Source: Eopsaltria australis
Lineage: Eukaryota; Chordata; Aves; Passeriformes; Petroicidae
Length of the DNA stretch: 64,000 nt
Assembly: GCA_034509425.1 (NCBI GenBank)
Contig: JAVTVJ010011656.1
Span: forward strand, 1 to 64,000
Direction: 5' to 3'
Shown here: positions 21,957-32,360 of the stretch, one piece after another
How positions within the stretch are numbered: position 1 is the first letter of the stretch
Layout of the letters: each line of letters begins with the position of its first letter
Translations under genes and position numbers: made by a program
Notes under the pieces: generated by a model
The model's database searches: none
What the model was told of the DNA's origin: nothing
What the model saw: the letters and a program-made list of their open reading frames with translations, nothing else

Positions 21957-24474
21957 TGCAATAAACTTTAAATACCACGAAATATTTTTAATGAATGGGC
22001 CTTCCTGCTGGATTCAGTTGGATGAACACTTATTGAAGCACTAATTGTCAGCACTACTTTCAGATCTCCATCAGTTCTTATAAATGTCCATATGTTCTTT
22101 GGTTTAAAAGTGCAGCTTAATGACACAGGAAAGTGTAAGCCAATTTATCATCCTTCCTTAACCTTTTGAAAAATAAATTAGTTTTTATGAGAAACAATCA
22201 CAGTAAATAAAAAGCATTTCAATTCTATCATAATATGGTGCCATTCTGCATTAAGTCTTAATGTAATTGCTTAACTTTAAAATTATTCAAATCAATCACT
22301 TATTTTTTCTCTGGCCTTGAGTTTAGTATCTCTAGAAGGGCAAAGACAAGGACCAACTTTCCAGATAGATTTATATGTTTGAGATGTGACTACCCACAGA
22401 TGTTTGTACATCTCAGAAGAGCCACATTTCTACAGTACAACTTCTACTTTCAACATATTTATGCTGTATAAAATTCTTTGTGCTGTAGGGATTTATCGTC
22501 CCTTTATAAACCTACACTTAGGTGAAGGATTTTAACCAGTATAACTGAATCCACACTAGAGGGTGCTGCTATTTTAAAGGTTTTTACAGATATTGCAGCT
22601 TCAGAGCAGCAAATTTTGTAATGTTTCAGAAATGTTTTCTTGCTATCTGGGACAGCAAATTACTACCAAATGAGAATTAAGCTTATGATCACAGACAGGC
22701 TTTTGTGCTGAAGTTCAGGTGTTGTGATGTGCTTCCCTAGCCAACCGTACATAAAATAAGCGCAACCTGCTAACCCATGTGGCGTGTTAGAACCTGTACT
22801 TAATGCTTCAAAGCAACAAAATTCATAATAGACACAGGAGGGTCCTTTTTCCCCCATCTGTCTCACTATAGCTCACCAGACACATCACTGGTACATGTCA
22901 AGTCTTGTTCCAAATCCAGAAATTGGTTATTTGCTACCATAATTGCACATCGGTGCTTGTATTTAACATTCGAATAAATTAGTAAATAGAATGAAGTATT
23001 TTTAGCATCAGAAAAACAGTTTGTAAAATGAATACTGACAGATTTGAAACTGCACAAAATTGTACTGACTCTTCCAAAAACAAGAGTATGTACTTTTTCC
23101 ATGTTGCATTAAGATTAAAAAGGAAAATACACTTTACAAAGTACATACAACTAGAAAGCTTCAAATAGAATTTTGCCTCAGGCTGCAGAATAGCCTTTGC
23201 ATGAGCTGACTTCCATACCAATAATTCCATCTTCCTTGATTCATACAAAGCAATATTTATATGCTGCCTCTTATCTGATCTCCCTATTCACACTTTAAAC
23301 TTTCTGAGAACATGGGCTTTACTGGGAGGTCTAGTGTCACATGTCAGGGCCCATTTGTCCTGGTCCACATTTCCATTGTTCATCCAGTACCAAATCCACT
23401 CCAGAATACATATTACAGATAAGACTGAAGTTGGAAGAAATAGTTTATCTTCTTACTTAGCTTTTACTTCCCCAGTGACTTCAGTCTCTCAGGCTCTATC
23501 CAAAGAGTAAGGGGAGAAGAGAAGATATTACTCTACCTTCTCTCTTCTACCTTTTCCACAGACAGAAGGAAAAGATTCATAAATACAAGCAAATGAAGGG
23601 AAAGATTTTTGTCTATGACATGGCAAATAACAAGCTTGATGCCACAGAGGGATCCCATGATAAAATATTCTGTGAGCTAAGGGCTAAAAATCCCATTGAT
23701 CAGTGCTGGACTGAAAGAAAAGATTTTACTCTAGTTCCAGTTCCCATGAAGAAAAAAAAGGGAAAAAATCCCCACAGAAAATCATAACAAACTTACAGAT
23801 GCACTGATTAAGAGGTACTATGTACACTGCACAGTAAACCACTGTACAAATTGAAAACCTGATTTTTAAGAAAATCTATCACTAAATACAGATTTGTTAT
23901 TTAACTACTGAAAGGTAAGCAAGTAAGTTTTACCACTTCATAATAATTCAAATTATATTCCTAAGAAATGCTTTAGAAACAACAGGTCACTTAGCAATTC
24001 TCTCCACCACTTAGCCAGAAGTCTGTAAAATGTTATCAATTAATAGTATTTGATTTACTACTATGATATTGCTAACGCATATAATCCATACCACCTGAGG
24101 CATTTTCTCCTTGCTGCAAGAGTAATGTTAAATCTCATAAGAGATGCAAAATATATATTTGCATGGAGAAATGCACAACAATTCACAGAACTAAAATTAT
24201 TTGGGTTGGAAGTGACCTTTCATTACTGAAATCTTTTCCTCAGAATCCACTGTTAATGCAGTAGGAAAAAATATGTCCTTCAAAACTTGTTCTGTTTATT
24301 AGCAAAAGCATTTGTGACTTATTTATTTCCATCTAGTCTGTTTTACTTTAATTTGCCCTTAACTTATTCCCCAAACACTTGAAACTTCTATATGCACAAG
24401 GTTCTATCAAGTTTGATTAATTGAGATAGACTTCTGTGGACAAGTAATCTTGCTCAATTTATTTATCTGTATAC
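21957..24474. other. No recognisable gene; one very short CR1-like relic
   Basis: AT-rich DNA. At about 24186-24232 the wording tcacagaactaa...gggttggaagtgacctt resembles the end of a CR1 LINE on the minus strand, old and short. Frames such as 23593-23787 have no support as genes. Confidence 0.45.
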
Positions 24475-24479
24475 TGATG

Positions 24480-25054
24480 TGTCGTGGGTTGACCCCGGCC
24501 AGGGGCCAGGTGCCCACTCAGTCACTCTATCACTCCCCCTCCTGCTGGGAGAGGGGAGAGGATAATATTGAAAAAAGACGATCAGGGTGAGTAAAGGCAG
24601 TTTTATTACAGTGGGAAAAAAAATAGAACAAGCAAGTTGAAAGTTGCACGCGCAAGAGCAAGAAGGAAAAACAATCAATCTCTACTTCCCATCAGCAGCG
24701 ATGTCCGGACACTTTCTGGGAAGCAGGGCTCCAGCACGCGTGGTGGTTGTTCAAGGAGGCAAACATGGACAAGTCCCGAGTGCCTCCCCCTCCTCCTCTC
24801 TTCCTTCCCTTATATATCTGAGCTGATGTCATATGGTATGGAATATCCCTTTGGCTGACTGGGGTCAGCTGGCCTGCTGGTGTCCCCTCCCAGGATCTTG
24901 CCCCCCCCCCATCCCCTTCAGTGGGGGAAGGAATGTCACAGGGACAGCACAGCTTGGCAGTAGCCAAAACACTGCTCTGTTATCAACGCCAGCTACCAAA
25001 GCAAAGTACAGCAGTGTAAGGCCTGTGAGCTTTACCCCAGTCAGACCCAATACA
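24480..25054 (-). mobile_element. 3' LTR of provirus 1 (575 bp)
   Basis: On the minus strand it starts TGTATTGGG and ends CCCACGACA. AATAAA is at 24602-24607 and a TATATAAG promoter element near 24811-24819. It is preceded by a polypurine tract and followed by the tgatg duplication. Confidence 0.95.
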
Positions 25055-25067
25055 ATTTCCACCCCTT
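25055..25067 (-). promoter_or_regulatory. Polypurine tract of provirus 1
   Basis: AAGGGGTGGAAAT on the minus strand ends exactly at the 3' LTR start. Position and composition mark the plus-strand priming site. Confidence 0.75.
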
Positions 25068-25377
25068 ATTCCATACCATTTGCATCATGCTCAGAAATCT
25101 TTTCCTACTCACACATGCAATTTAAGCTACATCCTTAAACCACCCCCATCACATTAACTACTATCTCCTGTCCTCTCGCATCCTTCCACGTGGTCTCCAT
25201 TTCCAGTAGAGTGGGGGGTCAGGGCAGGAGGAATAGTAAACTTGATTGTCGAGGACTGGCACCATCCCTGTTCATTGTGGCCTTTTTCTTGCCCCTTGCT
25301 GAAATTCGTTCTTCGTCTGCTCATGTCCCTTCTGCTACTTACATCCTGCAACATACAACTTCCAACATGCATTATTC

Positions 25378-28300
25378 TTACCCCAAGGTTAAATCACCTT
25401 GGGGCACACACTGGGTCTCCCCATCCTCCCACATTACCCACCAAGTGCACCCAGGTCCTTGGGCAAAGACAATCCCACGAATGGGTTTGCCCTTCCCCAT
25501 GGGGGACGCAACCCACACTTACTTCCCCAGCCACTTTCCTATGTGTAGTGCAGGAACCTTGTCTCCCTCCACAGTGTCTAAGGGTTTAGTTTGGGTGGGA
25601 CCAGGGCGGTTAACAGATCCTCTAGTATCGACTAGCCAAGTGGCTTCTGCCAAGTTCACATCCCAATGCTTCCATGTCCCATTACCTAGTGCCCATAGCA
25701 TAGTTTTTAACAGTCCATTATATCTTTCAATCTTCCCAGAGGCCTGTGGGTGATAAGGAATATGATATATCCACTTAATGCCATGCCTCTTTGCCCAGGA
25801 GTTAATAAGATTATTTTGAAAATGAGTCCCATTGTCTGACTCAATTCTATCTGGGGTTCCATGTCACCACAAAATGTGTCTTTCAAGACCTGAAATTGTG
25901 TTCCGAGCCGTGGCATGGTTTACTGGGTACGTTTCCAGCCAGCCAGTTGTGGCCTCCACCATGGTGAGGATGTAACTCTTGCCTTGGCGTGTTCGTGGCA
26001 ATGGCCCAATGTAATCAATTTGCCAGGCTTCACCATACTGGAACCCCAGCCACCGCCCTCCACTCCAAAGAGGCTTCACTCGTGTGGCTCGCTTGATGGC
26101 AGCGCATGTTTCACACTGATGAATAACCTGTGTGATGGCCTCCATGGTCAGATCCACCCCTCGATCACGAGCCCATCTGTATGTTGCATCTCTTCCAAGA
26201 TGCCCTGATGTTTCGTGGGCCCATCGGGCTATAAATAGCTCACCCTTTCTCTCCCAATCTAGGTCCACCTGAGCTATTCCAATTTTGGTGGCCTTATCTA
26301 CCCGTTTGTTGTTTTGATGCTCCTCAGTGGCACGACTTCTGGGCACATGGGCATCTACATGGCGTACTTTCACAGTCATGTTTTCTATCCGTGCAGCAAT
26401 GTCTTGCCATAATGCAGCAGCCCAGATGGGTTTTCCCCTGCGCTGCCAGTTGGTTTTCTTCCACTGCTGCAGCCATCCCCATAGGGCATTAGCCACCATC
26501 CAGGAGTTAGAGATAGAGTATGGGCCACTTTTCTCTCTCAGCAATCTCTAGGGCTAGTTGGATGGCTTTCACCTCTGCAAACTGGCTTGATTCACCTTCC
26601 CCTTCAGCAGTCTCAATGACTTGTCGTGTGGGATTCCACACAGCAGCTTTCCACCTCCGATGGTTTCCTGTCACTCGATAGGATCCATCAGTAAATAAAG
26701 CATATTTTCTTTTGTTTTCTGGTAACTCGTTATATGGTGGTGCTTCTTGGGCATGAGTCACCTTCTCAGACAGTGCTCCAAAATCTCTGGCTTCTGGCCA
26801 ACTCAAAATCTCTTCTAGGATTCCTGGGAAGTTGGGTTTTCCCATTCGGGCTCGTTGTGTAATTAAGGCCACCCACTTACTCCATGTAGCACTGGTTGCA
26901 TGATGCATGGAGGGAATGTTTCCTTTGAACATCCAGTGTAGGACAGGAAATCGTGGTGCCAAGAGGAGACATGCTTCTGTCCCAACAACTTCCGAGGCGG
27001 CTAGAACCCCCTCATAAGCCGCTAGTATTTCTTTTTCAGTTGGAGTATAGTGGGCTTCTGATCCTCGGTAACTCCTGCTCCAGAATCCTAATGGCCGACC
27101 TCGGGTTTCTCCTGCAGTCCTCTGCCAGAGGCTCCAGGTGAGGCCCTGCTCCCCAGCTGCAGTGTAGAGTATATTTTGCACATCTGGTCCTGTCCGAACA
27201 GGCCCAAGAGCCACCGCACGAGCTATTTCTTGTTTGATTTGCTCAAAGGCCTGTTTCTGCTCAGGGCCCCACTTGAAGTCATTCTTCTTCCGGGTCACTC
27301 GATAGAGGGGGCCCACAAGTTGACTATAGCCTGGAATGTGCATTCTCCAGAATCCTACAAGGCCCAAGAAAGCTTGTGTTTCTTTCTTAGTAACTGGTGG
27401 AGACATATTGGCAATTTTGTCAACCACCTCTGTAGGCACATGACGGCGCCCATCCTGCCATTTTATTCCTAGAAACTGGATTTCCTGTGCAGGTCCCTTC
27501 ACCTTACTTTGTTTTATGGCAAGACCAGCTTTCAGAAGAATTTGGATTATTTTCTTCCCTTTTTCAAAAACTTCTCCTGCTGTATCACCCCACACAATGA
27601 TATCATCAATATATTGCAGGTGTTCCGGAGCTCCACCCTGTTCCAGAGCAGCCTGGATCAGGCCATGGCAGATGGTGGGGCTGTGTCTCCACCCCTGGGG
27701 CAGTCGGTTCCAGGTGTACTGGACACCCCTCCAAGTGAAAGCAAATTGTGGCCTGCACTCTGCCGCCAGAGGGATTGAGAAAAATGCATTAGCTATGTCA
27801 ATCGTGGCATACCATTTGGCTGCTTTTGACTCTAGCTCATATTGGAGGTCCAACATGTCTGGTACGGCAGCACTTAGAGGTGGTGTGACTTCATTCAGGC
27901 CCCGATAGTCCACTGTCAGCCGCCATTCCCCATTTGACTTCCGCACTGGCCATATGGGGCTGTTGAAGGGTGAGCGGGTCCTGCTGATAACTCCTTGGCT
28001 CTCCAGTCAACGAATTAGTTCATGGATAGGAGTCCCGGAGTCCCGGTTGGTACGATACTGCCTCCGGTGCACTGTCCTGGTAGCAATCGGTACTTGCTGA
28101 TCTTCCACCTGCAGCAATCCTACGATGAAGGGATCTTCTGAGAGGCCAGGCAGGGTGGATAACTGTTTGATCTTCTCTGTATTCACCACAGCTATGCCAA
28201 AGGCCCATCGATATCCCTTTGGATCCTTAAAATACCCTCTCCTGAGGTAGTCAATGCCAAGGATACAAGGGGCCTCTGGGCCAGTCACGATGGGGTGCCT

Positions 28301-28546
28301 TTACCATCTGTCCCCTGTTAAGCTCACCTCAGCTTTTACTACCGACAACTCTTGGCATCCCCCTGTCACTCCAGAGATCCAGATGGCTTCTGCACTCTTG
28401 TGCCTTGATGGCATCAGTGTACACTGTGCACCGGTGTCCACTAAAGCTTTGTACTTCTGTGGATCTGATGTGCCAGGCCATCAAATCCACACCGCCCAGT
28501 ATACCCGGTCATCACTTTCCTCCTCCTGGCCGGAGGCAGGGACCCT
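25378..28546 (-). pseudogene. pol: Pol of provirus 1: protease, RT, RNase H, integrase; broken
   Basis: Pol continues in the gag frame after the UAG at 28547-28549. Protease has the LVDTGAQCTLM active-site motif (near 28430). RT has the YIDD motif (about 27593-27610) with VDYRGLNEV and LPQGW upstream. RNase H begins YALFTDGSY. Integrase has an HHCC-type zinc region (HETSGHLG ... CETCAAIK), a D-D-E core (QIDYIGPLP, IESDNGTHF, KIERYNG) and a C-terminal domain ending at 25378. Damage seen directly: in-frame stops at 28481-28483 (TGA where provirus 2 has CGA), 28301-28303, 28007-28009, 25864-25866 and 25519-25521, and a 5-base deletion near 26516 relative to provirus 2. The deletion shifts the frame and removes the second RNase H aspartate (the D of the YTDS motif). 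RT itself is open from 27946 to 26507. No functional Pol can be made. Confidence 0.93.
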
Positions 28547-28549
28547 CTA
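28531..28549 (-). promoter_or_regulatory. Gag-pol UAG readthrough context, provirus 1
   Basis: The stop lies in CAGGAATAGAGGGTCCC and pol continues in the same frame. The bases GAGG and CCTC around a 7-base loop can pair just after the U of the stop. The same context recurs in provirus 2. This fits suppression of a UAG codon as the way of making Gag-Pol, known in gammaretroviruses. The mechanism here is inferred. Confidence 0.6.
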
Positions 28550-30334
28550 TTCCTGTTCTTGGTCAGAGTATTCACTGTCTGACCTTTGTGATGCCAAATC
28601 AGAAGTTCCCTCCTCAGGACTGTAGGAAACAGTTTTAGTTTTCTTATATCTGGGAAATCGCTGATTGTCTTCTGGTCTCTCTGTGGTAACTACACTGACA
28701 GTCTTCTTGGGTGGCCCCTTCTTAACAGGTCTCTTCCCCCTCAGTTCTCGGACCCGGGCGCTCAGCTTAGAGGTGGGTTCACCATCCCATTTCCTCATGT
28801 CCTCTCCATGCTCACGCAGAAAAAACCAGAGCTCGTTACGTGGCCTGTTCTTGGGGATTCCTTTCCCTCTGACTGGGGTTGGAGAGGAGCGATCTCTTGG
28901 GCTGCTTCTAAAAGTTGGGGTGGTGGCTCGCAGGGATGAGGGAGCACCCAGAGTTTCTTCTACATTTTGGAGCCAGGCGGACGCCAACTCTACAGTTGGT
29001 GTATCCATTTTTGGGTAATAAAGTGCCGCCAAGCTGCTGGAATATGATGCTGGGGCACCTTGAACCACCTTCCTCCACATGGCAAGTGTACAAGGGATAT
29101 CCTCTGGATCTATGGTGACGCTATCATCCTTTAGATCACTATAGACAATTTCCAGCACTGCTAATTCTCTCAAGTACTGGATACCTTCATCCACATTGGT
29201 CCACTTCTCTGGGGACTTTACAAGATCTTCCTTAAATGGATATCTTGCCTTCACACTTGAAAGAAGCCGTCTCCAGAGGCTACAAGTTTCTCCTTTCTTT
29301 GCAAGTCCTCTTTCAATTTCCCGATCCTTACCAAGGGATCCCAGCTGTTGGGCTTCATGACCTTCTAACTGCTGACTATTGGCCCCATTATCCCAGCATC
29401 GCAGCAGCCATGCAGGAATCCTCTCACCTGACTGGCGGCTGTAATCCTTTCGCAAGTCTCGAAGTTCGGATGGGGTCAGGGACCGAGTAACTTCGGTCTC
29501 CTGTTTAATCTGCCTCACTCCCTTCGATTCCTTTGCTGAGGGACCTGCCTCTTGATCTAGCCCCATCTCTTCTTCCTCTTCCTCTTCTTCTTCTTCTCTT
29601 ACTAATTGGCCTGAAACTTGTCTTGTCCATTTTTTTTTTTTCACTACTGGGGCAATTACTGTAGTTGTTGTGGTTTGGGTTCCTATCTCAGACATAGTTG
29701 TTATGGTTTGTATCTCTGCCTCAGCCACAGCTGTAGTTTGTGTCCCTGTCTCAGCTATAGTGTCCTCAGGCACAGTTTGAGTTCCTGCCTCAACCACAAT
29801 CCTCTGAGAATACTGAACAGAGGCCCGGTAGGCCAAGGCCAGCCCCCAGTACAGGGCAAGAAGCTGCTCGCATTCCTGGGAGTAAACAAGGCACCCTTCT
29901 GTCAGCCGACGGGCTAGTTTGTTAGGGTTATTTACTTCTTCAGGAGTAAACTCCCAGGCAACGGGAGGTGATAACCACCCTAGGAACCTGCCCAAATCCC
30001 TCCATATACCTTTCCACCCAGGAACTGGGTACCTCAGGGCAGATTTTAACAGCTCCTCACCCAAGGGTCGTTTCCTTCTGTACCAGGGAGATGACAATTT
30101 CCATGAATTCCATAAGGTAACAGTGTTGGCTAATATTATTAATAATATCAGGAAGCTTATGTAAGGGTTGGCAATAATCACAGGAGCCTGCAGTAAAAGA
30201 TCATCCATACTCAAATTCACCCAGGGCAGAGAGAAGGAGTTATATTCATTCACAGTCATTGTTTGTTTCAACATGTTCCCAAACATAGCAAAACAAAGAT
30301 AAGCAGTGTGGCAGCCGAAGGCCGTATGCCACAC
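28547..30334 (-). CDS. gag: Gag of provirus 1 (595 aa), open, with membrane segment and TQT motif array
   Basis: An intact frame follows the primer site by about 85 bases. In order it holds a hydrophobic N-terminus with a predicted membrane segment at about 59-75 followed by a basic patch (YRRKRP), a linker, and a low-complexity region. That region has four TQT/IQT motifs (184-187, 197-200, 207-210, 218-221), lysines and a run of 10 glutamates (247-256). A helical capsid-like region follows (about 283-470, with RSLTPSELRDLR and LRELAVLEI). A basic C-terminal part has LWFFLREHGEDMRKWDG and then R/K-rich and acidic stretches. No CCHC zinc knuckle is present. The C-terminal parts align clearly with Gag of provirus 2 (38631-40337). 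Function as Gag is inferred from position before protease-RT and from this conservation. The stop is UAG in the same frame as pol. Confidence 0.88.
   Translation of the reverse strand: MWHTAFGCHTAYLCFAMFGNMLKQTMTVNEYNSFSLPWVNLSMDDLLLQAPVIIANPYISFLILLIILANTVTLWNSWKLSSPWYRRKRPLGEELLKSALRYPVPGWKGIWRDLGRFLGWLSPPVAWEFTPEEVNNPNKLARRLTEGCLVYSQECEQLLALYWGLALAYRASVQYSQRIVVEAGTQTVPEDTIAETGTQTTAVAEAEIQTITTMSEIGTQTTTTTVIAPVVKKKKWTRQVSGQLVREEEEEEEEEEMGLDQEAGPSAKESKGVRQIKQETEVTRSLTPSELRDLRKDYSRQSGERIPAWLLRCWDNGANSQQLEGHEAQQLGSLGKDREIERGLAKKGETCSLWRRLLSSVKARYPFKEDLVKSPEKWTNVDEGIQYLRELAVLEIVYSDLKDDSVTIDPEDIPCTLAMWRKVVQGAPASYSSSLAALYYPKMDTPTVELASAWLQNVEETLGAPSSLRATTPTFRSSPRDRSSPTPVRGKGIPKNRPRNELWFFLREHGEDMRKWDGEPTSKLSARVRELRGKRPVKKGPPKKTVSVVTTERPEDNQRFPRYKKTKTVSYSPEEGTSDLASQRSDSEYSDQEQE
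29672..29793 (-). other. TQT motif array in Gag of provirus 1
   Basis: The protein segment carries EAGTQT, ETGTQT, EAEIQT and EIGTQT, with successive ends 13, 10 and 11 residues apart. (T/I)QT motifs at about this spacing are the known anchors of dynein light chain LC8, which binds paired disordered chains. Binding is inferred. Confidence 0.6.
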
Positions 30335-30420
30335 AGGAGTTTACTACTTGAGAGCTGCTATTGGTAATTACTAGAGCATGCAATATATGTGTATATATAT
30401 ATAAAACTGCCTTTATCTCG

Positions 30421-30438
30421 CCCCACGTTCGGGCGCCA
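30421..30438 (-). other. Primer binding site of provirus 1, tRNA-Lys(CUU)-like
   Basis: On the minus strand TGGCGCCCGAACGTGGGG lies 8 bases after the 5' LTR. It resembles the complement of the tRNA-Lys(CUU) 3' end but with one extra base in the middle. The same displacement is seen in provirus 2. Confidence 0.65.
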
Positions 30439-30446
30439 AAAGAGAC

Positions 30447-31018
30447 TGTCGTGGGTTGACCCCGGCCAGGTGCCAGGTGCCCACTCAGTCACTCTATCAC
30501 TCCCCCTCCCGCTGGGAGAGGGGAGAGGATAATATTGAAAAAGACTATCAGGGTGAGTAAAGGCAGTTTTATTACAGTGGGGAAAAAAATAGAACAAGCA
30601 AGTTGAAAGTTGCACGCGCAAGAGCAAGAAGGGAAAACAATCAATCTCTACTTCCCATCAGCAGCGATGTCTGGACACTTTCTGGGAAGCAGGGCTTCAG
30701 CACGCATGGTGGTTGTTCGAGGAGGCAAACATGGACAAGTCCCGAGTGCCTCCCCCTCCTCCTCTCTTCCTTCCCTTATATATCTGAGCTGATGTCATAT
30801 GGTATGGAATATCCCTTTGGCTGACTGGGGTCAGCTGGCCTGCTGGTGTCCCCTCCCAGGATCTTGCCCCCCCCATCCCCTTCAGTGGGGGAAGGAATGT
30901 CACAGGGACAGCACAGCTTGGCAGTAGCCAAAACACTGCTCTGTTATCAACACCAGCTACCAAAGCAAAGTACAGCAGTGTAAGGCCTGTGAGCTTTACC
31001 CCAGTCAGACCCAATACA
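30447..31018 (-). mobile_element. 5' LTR of provirus 1 (572 bp)
   Basis: Nearly identical to 24480-25054, with the same termini, TATATAAG and AATAAA elements. The sequence after 31018 is the tgatg duplication. Confidence 0.95.
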
Positions 31019-31023
31019 TGATG

Positions 31024-31855
31024 TCATGTAGAAAAAGGAGGGGAAGGTTCTAAGTGGCTTATATAGAATCAACCAGTATGGATAAATGATTTTACAGCTG
31101 TAAATTCATATTTTGGCACAGTTTGTGTCTCACCATACAATGTAATTTTTACACAAGAAGGTACTATCTGTCTGTAATGATGGAAAGAGCACAACACAAA
31201 GACCAGATAATACTTACAAGAAGGGGTTGCTGAGCTAAGCAGACCTTGCTGTGAGCCAGCATAGTCATTCCTGTACTCTTAGTTAATGTTTCTTTGGAAA
31301 AAGGTCAGTTCTGTATGTACATGAAAAAATACTGAAATGATAAAGTAAGAAAGCATACTTGGAAGGAAAAAAATTATTTTAAAATGCAAGCTATGTGCAG
31401 TACAAAGGAAAATACAGAAGTACAAACTCTGAATTTTATCTTATTTTCCCTAGTCATTATGGCCATTTCAAAGACCATTTCAAATAATTCTGTACATAAC
31501 ATTTCTTAAAGAATCTTTTTTCACAAAGGCTGCAATAATTCAAACACTATTATACGATCACAGCCAAATTAGGATGCTACAATCCTCACCACACTGCAAA
31601 TCTAGCACACCCTGAAAACAAGCATGCTGAAGGAAAGGCATTTGTAGGTGTATTGTCACAGGATTTCACTTCCTGTTCCCTTTGACACTATTCCTAGCAG
31701 TGAATCATTCTAAGCATTCAGAAGATACTCTAAAAACATTCCACTCTGGTAAAAATACACGGGAATATATAAAGAGATTCTGATTCATTTCCAAAACCAA
31801 GGAAATGCAGCCCTTACTAAGACGTGAGGATAAGAATTGAACAACCACACATTAA
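31024..31855. other. No recognisable feature
   Basis: AT-rich flanking DNA between provirus 1 and the LTR pair. No supported frame. Confidence 0.5.
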
Positions 31856-32360
31856 TGTAGCAGGATGTACCCCCTGTCACAGGAGAGTTTATCTGTTCTT
31901 CCTATCATCTGATGCAATAGCTCAGGGCATCTTCCCCCTCTCACAAATTTGCTAATTGGTGAAATAACTCCATCAGGACAGCTTGCCCAGTAGTGAGTTA
32001 TTTTGGTGCCATGGAGGTGACATTCCCAGCTGACAATGAACATCTTGCCTTGAAAGGGAGATTGTAGGAAGATAAGTAAGAATTTCTGACTGACAGACAC
32101 TTCACTTTACAAACTGTAAAAGCTACACCAAACTTTCAGAAAGCAGGAGTCTTCTGCACATTTCCTGGAAATGTGTGGGGTCTTTTCCCCAAAGTAGGGA
32201 CACCGACTTTTGTAGTTACTTTCTTGAGGGTTGAGTGAAAGGACTCTGTGAACACCATCATCAATTTGGTGGTAGAGTTACATTGACTCCTAATCTATAC
32301 CATTTCTTTACTAGCTATAATATCTGAACCTTTATGTCATGCACTGTTATGTAATCTACT
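31856..32360 (+). mobile_element. Older truncated LTR, family F
   Basis: It begins TGTAGCAGGATG, matching the start of the LTR at 32361, and can be followed by eye as a diverged copy up to TAATCTACT. That is the position corresponding to about 32816 in the younger LTR. Its last quarter is missing. It is directly abutted by the younger copy. Confidence 0.75.

Larger units (their letters stand above)
24480..31018 (-). mobile_element. ERVL-type provirus 1, near complete (6.5 kb)
   Basis: The order on the minus strand is 5' LTR (30447-31018), primer site, gag, UAG, protease-RT-RNase H-integrase, polypurine tract, 3' LTR (24480-25054). A perfect 5-bp duplication tgatg is at 24475-24479 and 31019-31023. 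There is no env: only about 310 bp separate the end of integrase and the 3' LTR. A 5-bp duplication, lack of env and lack of a Gag zinc knuckle fit class III (ERVL) elements, relatives of foamy viruses. The two LTRs differ at roughly a dozen places by eye, so insertion was fairly recent. Gag is open, but pol carries several stops and a 5-base deletion. Confidence 0.93.

Noticed and set aside
23593..23787. 64-codon frame with a lysine-rich end
   Set aside because: No domain, splice signals, or neighbouring exons. Length is within chance expectation.
24691..25138. Overlapping frames on both strands at the left edge of provirus 1
   Set aside because: They lie within its LTR and are repeated in the other LTR at 30603-31014. 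No independent gene.
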